A stretch of DNA of 61,761 nucleotides from Holophagaceae bacterium (lineage in GTDB: Bacteria > Acidobacteriota > Holophagae > Holophagales > Holophagaceae). The stretch's first letter is position 1. Each line of letters opens with the position of its first letter. The notes beneath the pieces were generated by a model. It ran no database searches. It saw nothing but the letters and a program-made list of their open reading frames with translations, and was not told the origin of the DNA. Below are positions 38,293 through 46,911 of the stretch, one piece after another. Made by a program: the position numbers and the translations under genes. The stretch spans positions 1 through 61,761 of the forward strand of contig PLUC01000055.1 in NCBI GenBank assembly GCA_003165415.1. Direction: 5' to 3'.

Positions 38293-39359
38293 TGCGTCCG
38301 GTCTTCCTCTCCCACGCGGGACTCTGGTGCGGCGCCGGGTCGACCCCCGCGGGCGTCCGCCGGGCCCTGGCGGCCATGGACCCGCCCCGGGGACGTCTGG
38401 ACCTGCCCGGGCACCCGGTTCCCTATGTCCATGCCACGGACCCCGCCCGGCCCTTCCGGGCCCGCCTGGAGGAGGCGCTGGCCGCGGTGGGCGCCGCCCT
38501 GGACCTGCCCTTGGCGTCCGGGACCCCCATGCTCCTGGGCACCTCCAGCCTCCTCATCGGGGGTTCGGAAGCCGGAGGCACCCTGCCGGAGCCCTCGGAG
38601 CTGCTGGCCATCGTCCAGGAGCGCTGGGGCCTGCAGGGCCGGGGCTGGATCTTCTCCAGCGCCTGCGCCTCCGCCGTCCACGCCCTGGATGCCGCGGTGG
38701 GCCTCATCGAGGGCGGCCAGGCCGAGGAGGCGCTGGTGCTGGGGGTGGAGCTGCTGAACCGGTACACCCCGGCGGGCTTCGCCTCCCTGTGGCTGCTGTC
38801 CCCCACGGGCGCCAGGCCCCTGGACGCGGGCCGCGACGGGCTGGTGCTGGGGGAGGCCGTGGCCGCCGTCCGGCTCTCGGCCAGGTCCGGCCCCTGGCGG
38901 GTCCACCCTCCGGCCCTGGGCTTCGACGCCACCAGCCCCACCGGCTTCACCCCGGACGGCAGCACCATCGCGGCGGTCATGGCTGAAGCCCTGGCCCTGG
39001 CCGGCCATGGGCCGGAGTCGATCCGGGCCGTGAAGCTGCAGGCCTCCGGCGCCCCGGGCACGGACGCCGCCGAGGCCCGGGCGCTGCGCCTGGTCTTCCC
39101 TGAAGCGCCGCCTGTGTTCTCCCTCAAGGGGGTGCTGGGCCATACCCTGGGCGCCAGCGGCATCGCGGAACTGGCGGCCACCCTGATGTGCCTGGAGGAA
39201 GGCTGGCTGCCCCCCACGGCCGGGTTCGGGACCGAGGATCCGGACCTGGGCCTCTGCCCTACCCGGACCGTCCAGCCCTGGGCGCCGGGTCCGGTCCTGT
39301 TCAACCTCCAGGGCTTCGGGGGCTGCCTGGCCTCCTGGATCGTGGAGCCCGCATGGTGA
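38292..39359 (+). CDS. Beta-ketoacyl synthase (KAS I/II-like) with atypical active site
   Basis: IFSSACASAVHALDAAVGLIEGG (Cys nucleophile), SLKGVLGHTLGASG (second His); first His region reads VKLQASGAPGTDAAEARAL. Confidence 0.85.
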   Translation: MRPVFLSHAGLWCGAGSTPAGVRRALAAMDPPRGRLDLPGHPVPYVHATDPARPFRARLEEALAAVGAALDLPLASGTPMLLGTSSLLIGGSEAGGTLPEPSELLAIVQERWGLQGRGWIFSSACASAVHALDAAVGLIEGGQAEEALVLGVELLNRYTPAGFASLWLLSPTGARPLDAGRDGLVLGEAVAAVRLSARSGPWRVHPPALGFDATSPTGFTPDGSTIAAVMAEALALAGHGPESIRAVKLQASGAPGTDAAEARALRLVFPEAPPVFSLKGVLGHTLGASGIAELAATLMCLEEGWLPPTAGFGTEDPDLGLCPTRTVQPWAPGPVLFNLQGFGGCLASWIVEPAW

Positions 39360-39856
39360 TCTGGATGCCGCTCGGGGAGACCCGCACCGACCTGAGCCGG
39401 GACCAGGTCCACGCCTTCGTGCGCGCCCAGTTCGGCTCTGGCCTGCGGCGGGCGGGGATCAGCGCGGAATTCACCCTGGCCACCGCCGCCGCCGCCTGGG
39501 GCGGCCTCCACCCCGCCCCGGAAGCCCCCTGCCTCGCCCTGATCTTCACCAGCCGCACCTTCACCGGCACCGAGACCGCCGCCTGCCTCGCCGACCTGCG
39601 GGCGGGCACCTTGCCCATGCCCTTCCAGTTCGTCGCCAGCCAGCCCCACCTCGCCGCGGCCCACGCCCTGGGCCTGTTCCCCGGCCTCGACCAGGTGGTC
39701 ACGCTGGTGGGCCCGGCCGGGGACGTGGATGCATTGCTGCCTGCCCTGGCCCGCAGGCGGGCCTGGACCCACGTGCTGCTGGGAGAGGTGTGGACCCCCG
39801 CCCCGAAGAGCGGGGACCGGTTCCTGGCGAACTGGCAGGTCAGGGTTCGAGGCTGA
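39353..39856 (+). CDS. Partial ketosynthase-fold protein
   Basis: 167 aa; LALIFTSRTFTGTETAACLADLRAGTLPMPFQFVASQPHLAAAHALGL resembles the Ketoacyl-synt_2 N-terminal domain; no catalytic Cys region. Confidence 0.5.
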   Translation: MVIWMPLGETRTDLSRDQVHAFVRAQFGSGLRRAGISAEFTLATAAAAWGGLHPAPEAPCLALIFTSRTFTGTETAACLADLRAGTLPMPFQFVASQPHLAAAHALGLFPGLDQVVTLVGPAGDVDALLPALARRRAWTHVLLGEVWTPAPKSGDRFLANWQVRVRG

Positions 39857-40409
39857 CGGCGATGTCGATGAGCTGCAGGAGTTCGGAGACCACCATGCGC
39901 CGGTTGCCGTCGGCTTCGTAGAGGGCCGCGACCTTCTTGCGGGCCGCCGCCAGGTTGCCGCAGGCCTTGCCCCGGGCGATGAGGTCCCGCAACGGGGCGG
40001 GCATGGGGCCCCAGCTGCCGCATTCCACGAAGGCGTCGCTCAGGAAGACGAACTTGGGGATGGCCTCGCCGCCGTTGGTGAGGAAGCGGGTGAACACGTC
40101 CGGCCACTGCTGCCGGGTGATGAAGCGGAGCTTCAGGTTCGGGGCGGCCTCGGCCAGGCGCTGCAGCACCGGCACGTGCCGGACCACGTCGCCGCACCAG
40201 TCCTCGGCGATGGCGATGACGTGCACTGGGCGGGGCAGGGCGGCCAGGAAGCCGAGGGCCTGGGGCTCCAGCGCCTGGGCTTCGCGCAGGGCCTCCATCT
40301 TGTGGCGGTTGTCAGGGGCTTCGCCGCCGGTGATCCAGGTGGCGTAGTCCTGGCCTGACTCGTACACGGCCTTCCAGTCGATCAGGGGGATGGTGGGCGG
40401 ACGGGGCAT
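39840..40409 (-). CDS. Thioredoxin family protein
   Basis: IAEDWCGDVVRHVPVLQRLAEAAPNLKLRFITRQQWPDV...EAIPKFVFL. Confidence 0.75.
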   Translation of the reverse strand: MPRPPTIPLIDWKAVYESGQDYATWITGGEAPDNRHKMEALREAQALEPQALGFLAALPRPVHVIAIAEDWCGDVVRHVPVLQRLAEAAPNLKLRFITRQQWPDVFTRFLTNGGEAIPKFVFLSDAFVECGSWGPMPAPLRDLIARGKACGNLAAARKKVAALYEADGNRRMVVSELLQLIDIAVSLEP

Positions 40410-40437
40410 GGGCGTTCTCCTTCGGGGAAGTATGGTA

Positions 40438-43254
40438 TCACTTGCATTCCAGCCAGTTGTTTCCGGGGCGCACCTCGGCCACCAGCTTCACGTCCAGGGG
40501 GCCCAGGTCGTCGGCGCCTTCCATGGCCTCCCGCAGCAGTCCCGAAACGGTATCCACTTCCTCGGGCGGGGCCTCCACCAGGAGCTCGTCGTGCACCTGC
40601 AGCAGCAGGCGGGAGCGGTGGCGGCCGGCCCGCAGGGCTTCGTGCAGGCGCACCATGGCCCGGCGCATGATGTCGGCGGCGGTGCCCTGGACGACGGTGT
40701 TCACCGCCTCGCGCAGGGCGGTGGCCTTCAGTCCCTGGTTGGCGGACTGCAGGTCGGGGATGCGCCGCACCCGGCCCCAGTGGGAGCGCACCAGGCCTTC
40801 GTCCAGGGCCCGGGCCTTGGTGGCCTCGATCCACTCCGCCACCTTGGGCATGCGTTCGAAATAACGCTCGATGAAGGACTTGGCTTCACGGAAGGGGATG
40901 CCCAGGCTGGCCGAGAGGGCGTAGGCGCCCTGGCCGTAGAGCAGGCCGAAGTTCACGGCCTTGGCGGCGCTGCGCTGGGAGGAGGTGATCTCCTCCATGG
41001 GCAGGCCCATGACTTCGGAGGCGGTGCGCCGGTGGATGTCCTCGCCGCGCTGGAAGGCCCCCAGCAGGGTCGGGTCCTGGGCCAGGGAGGCCACCACCCG
41101 CAGCTCGATCTGGCTGTAGTCGGCGTCCAGCAGGGTCCACCCGGCCTCGGGCACGAAGGCCGCCCGGATGGCGCGGCCCTCTTCGGTGCGCACCGGGATG
41201 TTCTGCAGGTTGGGGTCGGAGGAGGCCAGGCGGCCGGTGGCCACCGCGGCCTGGTGCAGCCGGGTGTGGAGCCGGCCGGTGACCGGGTTGACCATGAGCG
41301 GCAGGGCCTCCACATAGGTGCCCAGCAGCTTCTGCATCTGCCGGTGGCGCAGCAGCACTCGGGCGATCTCGCCGTCCTCGCGCCGGGCCAGCTCCGACAG
41401 CACGTCCTCGTCGGTGGCGGGGGCCTTGGTCTTGTCGGTGCGCTTGAGCACGGGCAGGCCCAGCTTCTCGTAGAGGATCCTGCCCAGCTGGCCGGGGCTG
41501 TTGAGGTTGAACGGCTCGCCGGCGAGCTCGGTGGCCCGTTTCTCGGCGGCGTCCCGCTGGGCGCGCATGTCCAGGGCCAGGTGGGCCAGCACGTCCACGT
41601 CCAGGCGCACGCCGGTCAGCTCCAGGTCGGCCAGCACCTGCACCAGGGGCAGGTCCACCTTGCGGTAGAGCAGGCTGAGGGCGGGGTCGGCCAGCAGCAG
41701 GGGTTCCAGCTTGCGGCAGAGCTGCAGGGCCAGGTCGGCGTCCTCGGCGGCGTACTGCACCGCGTGGTCGAAATCCGCCTCGTCGAAGCGCTTCTGGCCC
41801 TTGCCCTTGCCCACCACGGCCTCGAACGGGATGGGGCGCAGGTCCAGATAGCGGGAGGACAGGTCGTCCAGGTTGTGCCGGAGCTTGGAATCCACCAGGA
41901 AGCTCATCACCATGCTGTCGTCGCCCACGCCCTGGACCTCCAGGCCGTGGCGCTTGAGCACCTGCAGGTCGTACTTGAGGTTCTGGCCGTCCTTGGCCAC
42001 GGCGGGATCCAGGAACAGGGGACCCAGGATCCGCAGCGCGTCCCGGAAGGGGACGTTGCGGGGATCCAGGTAGGGGGCCAGCTCCTGGAAGAAGGCCGCG
42101 GGTCCGCCGCGCAGGTCCAGGAGGGACTCGGGCAGGCCGGAGTCGGGGAGCAGGCCCGGCAGGGCGCCGGCGGTGTCCTGGTCGCCCGGCTTCAGGTGGG
42201 CCAGGGGCACGTAGAGGCCCTCGTTGGGCTTCCAGGCCAGGCTGAGGCCCACGAGGTGGCCGCGGGTGGGGTCGATGCTGGTGGTCTCGGTGTCCAGGCC
42301 GAACACCTCGGCCTCGCGGCAGGCCGCCACGGCTGCCTCCAGGTCCGCGGCGCAGGCCGCCGCCCGGTAGGTGCGGGATCCGGCCGTCTCCGGGGCGGCC
42401 ACGGTGCCGACGGTGGTGAACTCCTTGGTGAGGGCCTCGAAACCCATGTTCTTGAAGGCGGCCCGGGCCTGGGCCTGGTCCACGCCCTTGTAGACCAGGT
42501 CGTCCAGGCCCAGGGGCAGGGTGAGGTCGGTGACCACCGTGACCAGGCGGCGCACCAGGGGCAGGCGGTCCAGGGCCGCTTCCAGGCCCTCCCGGTGGGC
42601 CTTGCGCTTGAGTTCGGCGCGGTGGGCCAGGAGGTTGTCCAAGGTCCCGTACTGCTCCATCAGGTCCCGGGCGCCCTTTTCGCCGATGCCCTCCACGCCC
42701 TTGATGTTGTCGCTGGCATCGCCCATGAGGGTGAGCACGTCCACCACCTGCTCGGGCCAGACCCCGAAGCGCTCCTTCACCCCGGCCCGGTCGATCCACA
42801 CTTCCCCGTCCCGGTTGTTGAGCACCTGGATCTTCCCGGGATCGTCCACCAGCTGCAGCAGGTCCTTGTCCGGGCTGACGATGGCGCAGGCCAGGCCGGC
42901 CGCCGCGGCCTGCCGGGCCAGGGTGCCCATGACGTCGTCGGCCTCGTAGCCGGCCAGTTCCACGATGGGGATGTTCAACGCGGCGGCCAGGTCGCGGATC
43001 ATGGGGATCTGGGGCCGGAGGTCGTCCGGCATCGCGGCCCGGTTGGCCTTGTACTCGGGATAGATCTCGTGCCGGAAGGTGGGCTCGGGGCGGTCGAACA
43101 CGCAGGCCATGTGGGTGGGCTTGTGCTGGTTCACCAGGGCGAGCAGCATCCGGGCCATGGTCACGGCGGCGCCGTTCTTGATGCGCATGTTGCCGTAGTA
43201 CGCACGAAATATTAGGGCGAAGGTGTCGATGAGGTAGAGGCGGTCTTCGTTCAT
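40438..43254 (-). CDS. polA: DNA polymerase I
   Basis: 5'-3' exo (MNEDRLYLIDTFALIFRAYYG), DEDD exo (FGLDTETTSIDPTRGHLVG), polymerase (DADYSQIELRVVASLAQD; QVHDELLVEAP). Confidence 0.97.
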   Translation of the reverse strand: MNEDRLYLIDTFALIFRAYYGNMRIKNGAAVTMARMLLALVNQHKPTHMACVFDRPEPTFRHEIYPEYKANRAAMPDDLRPQIPMIRDLAAALNIPIVELAGYEADDVMGTLARQAAAAGLACAIVSPDKDLLQLVDDPGKIQVLNNRDGEVWIDRAGVKERFGVWPEQVVDVLTLMGDASDNIKGVEGIGEKGARDLMEQYGTLDNLLAHRAELKRKAHREGLEAALDRLPLVRRLVTVVTDLTLPLGLDDLVYKGVDQAQARAAFKNMGFEALTKEFTTVGTVAAPETAGSRTYRAAACAADLEAAVAACREAEVFGLDTETTSIDPTRGHLVGLSLAWKPNEGLYVPLAHLKPGDQDTAGALPGLLPDSGLPESLLDLRGGPAAFFQELAPYLDPRNVPFRDALRILGPLFLDPAVAKDGQNLKYDLQVLKRHGLEVQGVGDDSMVMSFLVDSKLRHNLDDLSSRYLDLRPIPFEAVVGKGKGQKRFDEADFDHAVQYAAEDADLALQLCRKLEPLLLADPALSLLYRKVDLPLVQVLADLELTGVRLDVDVLAHLALDMRAQRDAAEKRATELAGEPFNLNSPGQLGRILYEKLGLPVLKRTDKTKAPATDEDVLSELARREDGEIARVLLRHRQMQKLLGTYVEALPLMVNPVTGRLHTRLHQAAVATGRLASSDPNLQNIPVRTEEGRAIRAAFVPEAGWTLLDADYSQIELRVVASLAQDPTLLGAFQRGEDIHRRTASEVMGLPMEEITSSQRSAAKAVNFGLLYGQGAYALSASLGIPFREAKSFIERYFERMPKVAEWIEATKARALDEGLVRSHWGRVRRIPDLQSANQGLKATALREAVNTVVQGTAADIMRRAMVRLHEALRAGRHRSRLLLQVHDELLVEAPPEEVDTVSGLLREAMEGADDLGPLDVKLVAEVRPGNNWLECK

Positions 43255-43258
43255 GAAG

Positions 43259-44131
43259 CTATTTTGCAACAGATCTCGGGCCACCCGGCTGTTTTCCCAG
43301 GCCGAAAGCCCGGCGCAAAGCCCAGTCCCAGAGCGCCGCCGGCAGGATGGCCTTGGCCACGTTGGCCCAGAACGCGTCCGCGCCGATCACCACCCGCCGG
43401 GGCGGGCGGGGCCGGGTCAGGGCGGCGGCGATGCGCCGGGCGCAGGCCTGGGCGGTGAGGCCGTGGACCTCCGCGCCCCGGTGCCGGGCGAGGTAGGCGG
43501 CCAGGACCGGCTCGAACCGGGTGCCCTGGAGCCGTCCGGGCAGGTCGCCCAGGTCCTTGACCAGGGTTTCCCGGAACTCCGAGCGGATGGCGCCGGGCTC
43601 CACCAGGATCACCCGGATCTCCGGTTCCAGTTCCAGGCGCAGAGCCTCGGCCAGGGCCACCACCGCGAACTTGGAGGCGCAGTAGGCGCCGGCCATGGGC
43701 ACGCTCATTCGCCCGAGCACCGAGGCCACCTGGACGATCCGCCCTTCCCCCGGCCTGCATCCGGCCCGGATGAGCGGCAGGAAGGCCCGGGTGACGGCGT
43801 GCAGGCCCAGCACGTTGGTTTCGAACTGGACCCTGAGTTCTTCGGTGCCGATCCACTCCAGCGGGCCCATCTGGCCGTAGCCGGCGTTGTTGATCAGCGC
43901 GGTCAGGGGCAGGCCGGCACAGGCCTCGGCGGCGGCGGCGATGCTTTCGGGCCGGGTCACGTCCAGCGGGAGGCGGCGCAGGTCCGGGCCCTCAGGCAGG
44001 CCCTCCAGGGCGGCCAGGGACCGGGCGGTGGCAATCACGCCCCACCCGGCCTCCCGGCAGGCGGCCACCAGCGCCCGGCCGATGCCGGTGGAGCAGCCGG
44101 TGATGAGCACCCAGGGGCGTTGATCGGTCAT
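43259..44131 (-). CDS. SDR family oxidoreductase
   Basis: VLITGCSTGIGRALVAA; LINNAGYGQMGPLEW; YCASKFAVVALAEALR. Confidence 0.93.
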   Translation of the reverse strand: MTDQRPWVLITGCSTGIGRALVAACREAGWGVIATARSLAALEGLPEGPDLRRLPLDVTRPESIAAAAEACAGLPLTALINNAGYGQMGPLEWIGTEELRVQFETNVLGLHAVTRAFLPLIRAGCRPGEGRIVQVASVLGRMSVPMAGAYCASKFAVVALAEALRLELEPEIRVILVEPGAIRSEFRETLVKDLGDLPGRLQGTRFEPVLAAYLARHRGAEVHGLTAQACARRIAAALTRPRPPRRVVIGADAFWANVAKAILPAALWDWALRRAFGLGKQPGGPRSVAK

Positions 44132-44135
44132 CGTC

Positions 44136-44465
44136 TCACCTCCAGAACCACGCGGCGGCGGCCAGGGCCCATCCGGCCAGGCCGGCGGCGAGGGCCGGTC
44201 TGCCCTTGAACGCCGGCACCCGGTGCACGTGGAGCACCGCGAAGAAAATCAGCCAGGTAAGCAGGCCCCACCGCTGCCGGCCGGTAAGCTCCAGGGTCCG
44301 CCAGGCGCCGGTGACCATGGCCCCGGCCAGCAGCAGGAAGCCCGCCCGGGTCCAGGGCAGGACCGGCTCCGCGGGCCCCCGGGCCAGGAGCGCCCTGGCG
44401 GCGAGGATGGCCGCCACGGTCACGCAGGCGAAGCCCGCCGCCTGGAGCGCGGTCTGGACGATCAT
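44136..44465 (-). CDS. Small membrane protein, CcsA-like C-terminal part
   Basis: 109 aa; RWGLLTWLIFFAVLHVHRVPAFKGRPALAAGLAGWAL resembles the CcsA segment after the WWD motif. Confidence 0.45.
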   Translation of the reverse strand: MIVQTALQAAGFACVTVAAILAARALLARGPAEPVLPWTRAGFLLLAGAMVTGAWRTLELTGRQRWGLLTWLIFFAVLHVHRVPAFKGRPALAAGLAGWALAAAAWFWR

Positions 44466-45031
44466 GGCCGGGTCCCCTTGGCCTCCCGGCGCTTGAGCCA
44501 GGGCTTGAGGTAGAACATCCAGGCGGAGCCGAGCAGGAGGCTGGCGAACCCGGTCTGGATGAGCCGGAGGGACGGCGCGCGCGGCCCGCCGAGCCGCTCC
44601 CACAGGATCCCCAGCAGGACCAGGGACGGAGCCACGTGGACCATGAGAAAGCCCAGCCGGGACGGGGGGTAGGGGCGCCGCTTCCAGGTCACCGTCAGCA
44701 TGGAGGCGGCCAGGACGGCCAGGAGGGCGCAGAACCACAGGCTGCGCCACACCTCCGTGACGGAGGTCAAAGCCAGGGCCGCGGCCGCGACGAGAAAGGC
44801 GCCCTGGGTTACGGCGAAGCGCACCGAGGTGAACAGCAGGAACAGCCGGCCGCGGGCGGCCAGGATGCCCGCGCCGAAGCTCACGGCCAGGATGGCCAGG
44901 AACGCCACCACCTGCCCGCGGTCGTCCAGCCCCATCCCGGACAGCAGGCGCTCCAGGGCCGCCCAGAACAACACCCATCCCGCCAGGGCCAGGGCTTGGC
45001 GGGGCATGTGCTCGTGGAAGGGGTTCGGCAT
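44462..45031 (-). CDS. Membrane protein, possibly ResB-like
   Basis: 189 aa multi-TM protein; PSRLGFLMVHVAPSLVLLGILWERLGG resembles ResB TM segments; overlaps the CcsA-like gene by 4 nt. Confidence 0.45.
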   Translation of the reverse strand: MPNPFHEHMPRQALALAGWVLFWAALERLLSGMGLDDRGQVVAFLAILAVSFGAGILAARGRLFLLFTSVRFAVTQGAFLVAAAALALTSVTEVWRSLWFCALLAVLAASMLTVTWKRRPYPPSRLGFLMVHVAPSLVLLGILWERLGGPRAPSLRLIQTGFASLLLGSAWMFYLKPWLKRREAKGTRP

Positions 45032-45041
45032 GGCTTCAGTA

Positions 45042-46757
45042 TCAAACCAGCGCGAGCAGGCCCGCCAGGTAAAAGCTGCTCTCCACCCAGGGCTCCAGCC
45101 GGGACTTGCCGGCGGAGAAGTGTTCCTGGAAGAACCACAGGTGGAAAGCCGGGTAGCCGCAGCAGATGGTCAGGATGGCGGCGGTCAGCCAAGGGTGGGG
45201 GGCGGGCTGGCTGAAGGTGACCGCCAGGGCGGCGCCCAGGGCCGCGGCCAAGTAGGCCGCCAGCAGGACCTTGGTGGTCCGGCGCCCGAACAGGATCGGC
45301 AGGGTCTCCCGGCCCAGGATCTGGTCGTTCTGCATGTCCCTCAAGTTGTAGGTGGTGGTCCGGGCGAACACCAGGGCGCTCACCAGCAGCACCCCGGCCC
45401 AGGCCCGGGCGTCCCAGGGCCGGCCGTCATGCCAGAGCGGCAGGGCCACCGCCACCACGGCCAGGGCCAGGGCCACCAGCACGTCCTTGGAGCCCGGGAT
45501 GGACTTGAGGCTCAGCACTGTCCTGCCGAACCGCAGGTTCTGCTTGTAGACCAGGCCGAACAGGGAGGCGCCGCCCACCACCAGGATCGAGCCGGTCCCC
45601 AGGGAGTAGGCCAGCACGAAGGCCGCGGCCAGGGTGATCCAGGAGGTCCACAGCATGAAATGCCGGCTCCGCTCCAGCAGCCGGGCCCGGCCGGGGCCTT
45701 TGGCGCCCAGGCCCAGGGGATCCAGGTAGGGGGTCAGCAGGTACATGGACAGGGCGTAGGCGGCGGTGATGGCCGGATAGCGCCAGGTGAACGGCAGGCC
45801 GATCCAGGCGCAGATGCCCAGGGAGAGGAGCCCGGCGCCCAGCGCCAGCTTCAGGGGGACGGCGAAGGCGTCGTTCATGAACCGGGAAGCGTGGGAGGAG
45901 CCGCCGTGCTGCTCCAGGACGTCCACCACCTCCTCCACCAGCCAGGTGGGGGTGGAGGCGCCGGCCATGACCCCCACCGTCTCGGTGCCCTTGAAGAGGG
46001 AGAGGTCCATCTCCGAGGCCGTCTCCACATACTGCACCGGCTTGCCGAAGGACCGCGCCAGTTCCGCCAGGTGCTTGGTGTTGGAGGAGGCCTTGCCGCC
46101 CACCACGATGACGTAGTCCGCGGCCTGGGCGATCTCCCGTGCCTCTTCCTGGCGCCTCCAGGTGTCCTCGCAGATGGTGTTCTCGACGATGCAGGCGTCG
46201 CTGCGGCCGCGGATGTAGTCGGAGATGGCCTGGAAGTCCGTGACCGTGAAGGTGGTCTGGGCCACCACCAGGGCCTTGCGCAACTGCTCGTCGGTGAGGG
46301 CCCGGGCCTCCTCCATGCTGGCGACGATGACCGAGCCGTGCTCGGCGAAGCTCTGGTGGGCCACGCTCTCGGCGTGGCCGTGGGTGCCCAGGATGATGAC
46401 GAAGTAGCCCTTGGGGCTCCACTTCTTGATCCGGCTGTGCACCTTGGCCACTTCCGGGCAGGTGGCGTTGACGATGGTGAGCTCGCCGTCCCGCTGGCGC
46501 TGCTTCAGCCCGCGCAGCTGCTGGATGGGAATGCCATGGGCCCGGATCACCACGGTCCCTTTGCGCACCGCCTCCGGGTCGGGGGCCACCGCCACGCCCC
46601 GGCGCTCGATCAGCTCCAGCGCCTGGGGATTGTGGATCAGCGGGCCGAGGGTCTGGACGGTGCCCCGCTCGCCCCGGGCCGAGGCCTCCAGGACGGCGTC
46701 CATGGCCCGACGCACGCCCCAGCAGAAGCCGGCGGTCTTGGCCAGGATCACCTTCAT
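45042..46757 (-). CDS. ispH: 4-hydroxy-3-methylbut-2-enyl diphosphate reductase fused to UbiA-like membrane domain
   Basis: IspH: KTAGFCWGVRRAMD, NATCPEVAKVHS, ENTICEDTWRRQEEA, AGASTPTWLVEEVVD. C-terminal multi-TM region with YNLRDMQNDQILGRETLPILFG (UbiA second Asp motif). Confidence 0.85.
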   Translation of the reverse strand: MKVILAKTAGFCWGVRRAMDAVLEASARGERGTVQTLGPLIHNPQALELIERRGVAVAPDPEAVRKGTVVIRAHGIPIQQLRGLKQRQRDGELTIVNATCPEVAKVHSRIKKWSPKGYFVIILGTHGHAESVAHQSFAEHGSVIVASMEEARALTDEQLRKALVVAQTTFTVTDFQAISDYIRGRSDACIVENTICEDTWRRQEEAREIAQAADYVIVVGGKASSNTKHLAELARSFGKPVQYVETASEMDLSLFKGTETVGVMAGASTPTWLVEEVVDVLEQHGGSSHASRFMNDAFAVPLKLALGAGLLSLGICAWIGLPFTWRYPAITAAYALSMYLLTPYLDPLGLGAKGPGRARLLERSRHFMLWTSWITLAAAFVLAYSLGTGSILVVGGASLFGLVYKQNLRFGRTVLSLKSIPGSKDVLVALALAVVAVALPLWHDGRPWDARAWAGVLLVSALVFARTTTYNLRDMQNDQILGRETLPILFGRRTTKVLLAAYLAAALGAALAVTFSQPAPHPWLTAAILTICCGYPAFHLWFFQEHFSAGKSRLEPWVESSFYLAGLLALV

Positions 46758-46911
46758 GGTTTGCTCCGAATCTTGACCGGGATGGTCAAGCAATCAGTGT
46801 ACCCCGAACCGGATCCCGGCTGCAATTCCTTTGGATATTTCTATATCCGCGAAGGCCCATTTCCCAGTACCTTTAGGGAAGGGAGACCGCCCTCCTCAAG
46901 GATATTTGGAC

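Noticed and set aside
40390-43215. 941-aa plus-strand ORF opposite polA
   Set aside because: Antisense shadow of polA; sequence is Gly/Gln/His/Val repetitive with no recognisable domain.
46772-46848. Two small palindromes upstream of ispH (CTTGACC-GGGAT-GGTCAAG and GGATAT-TTCT-ATATCC)
   Set aside because: Short stems that could arise by chance in a divergent promoter region; no regulator family could be assigned.
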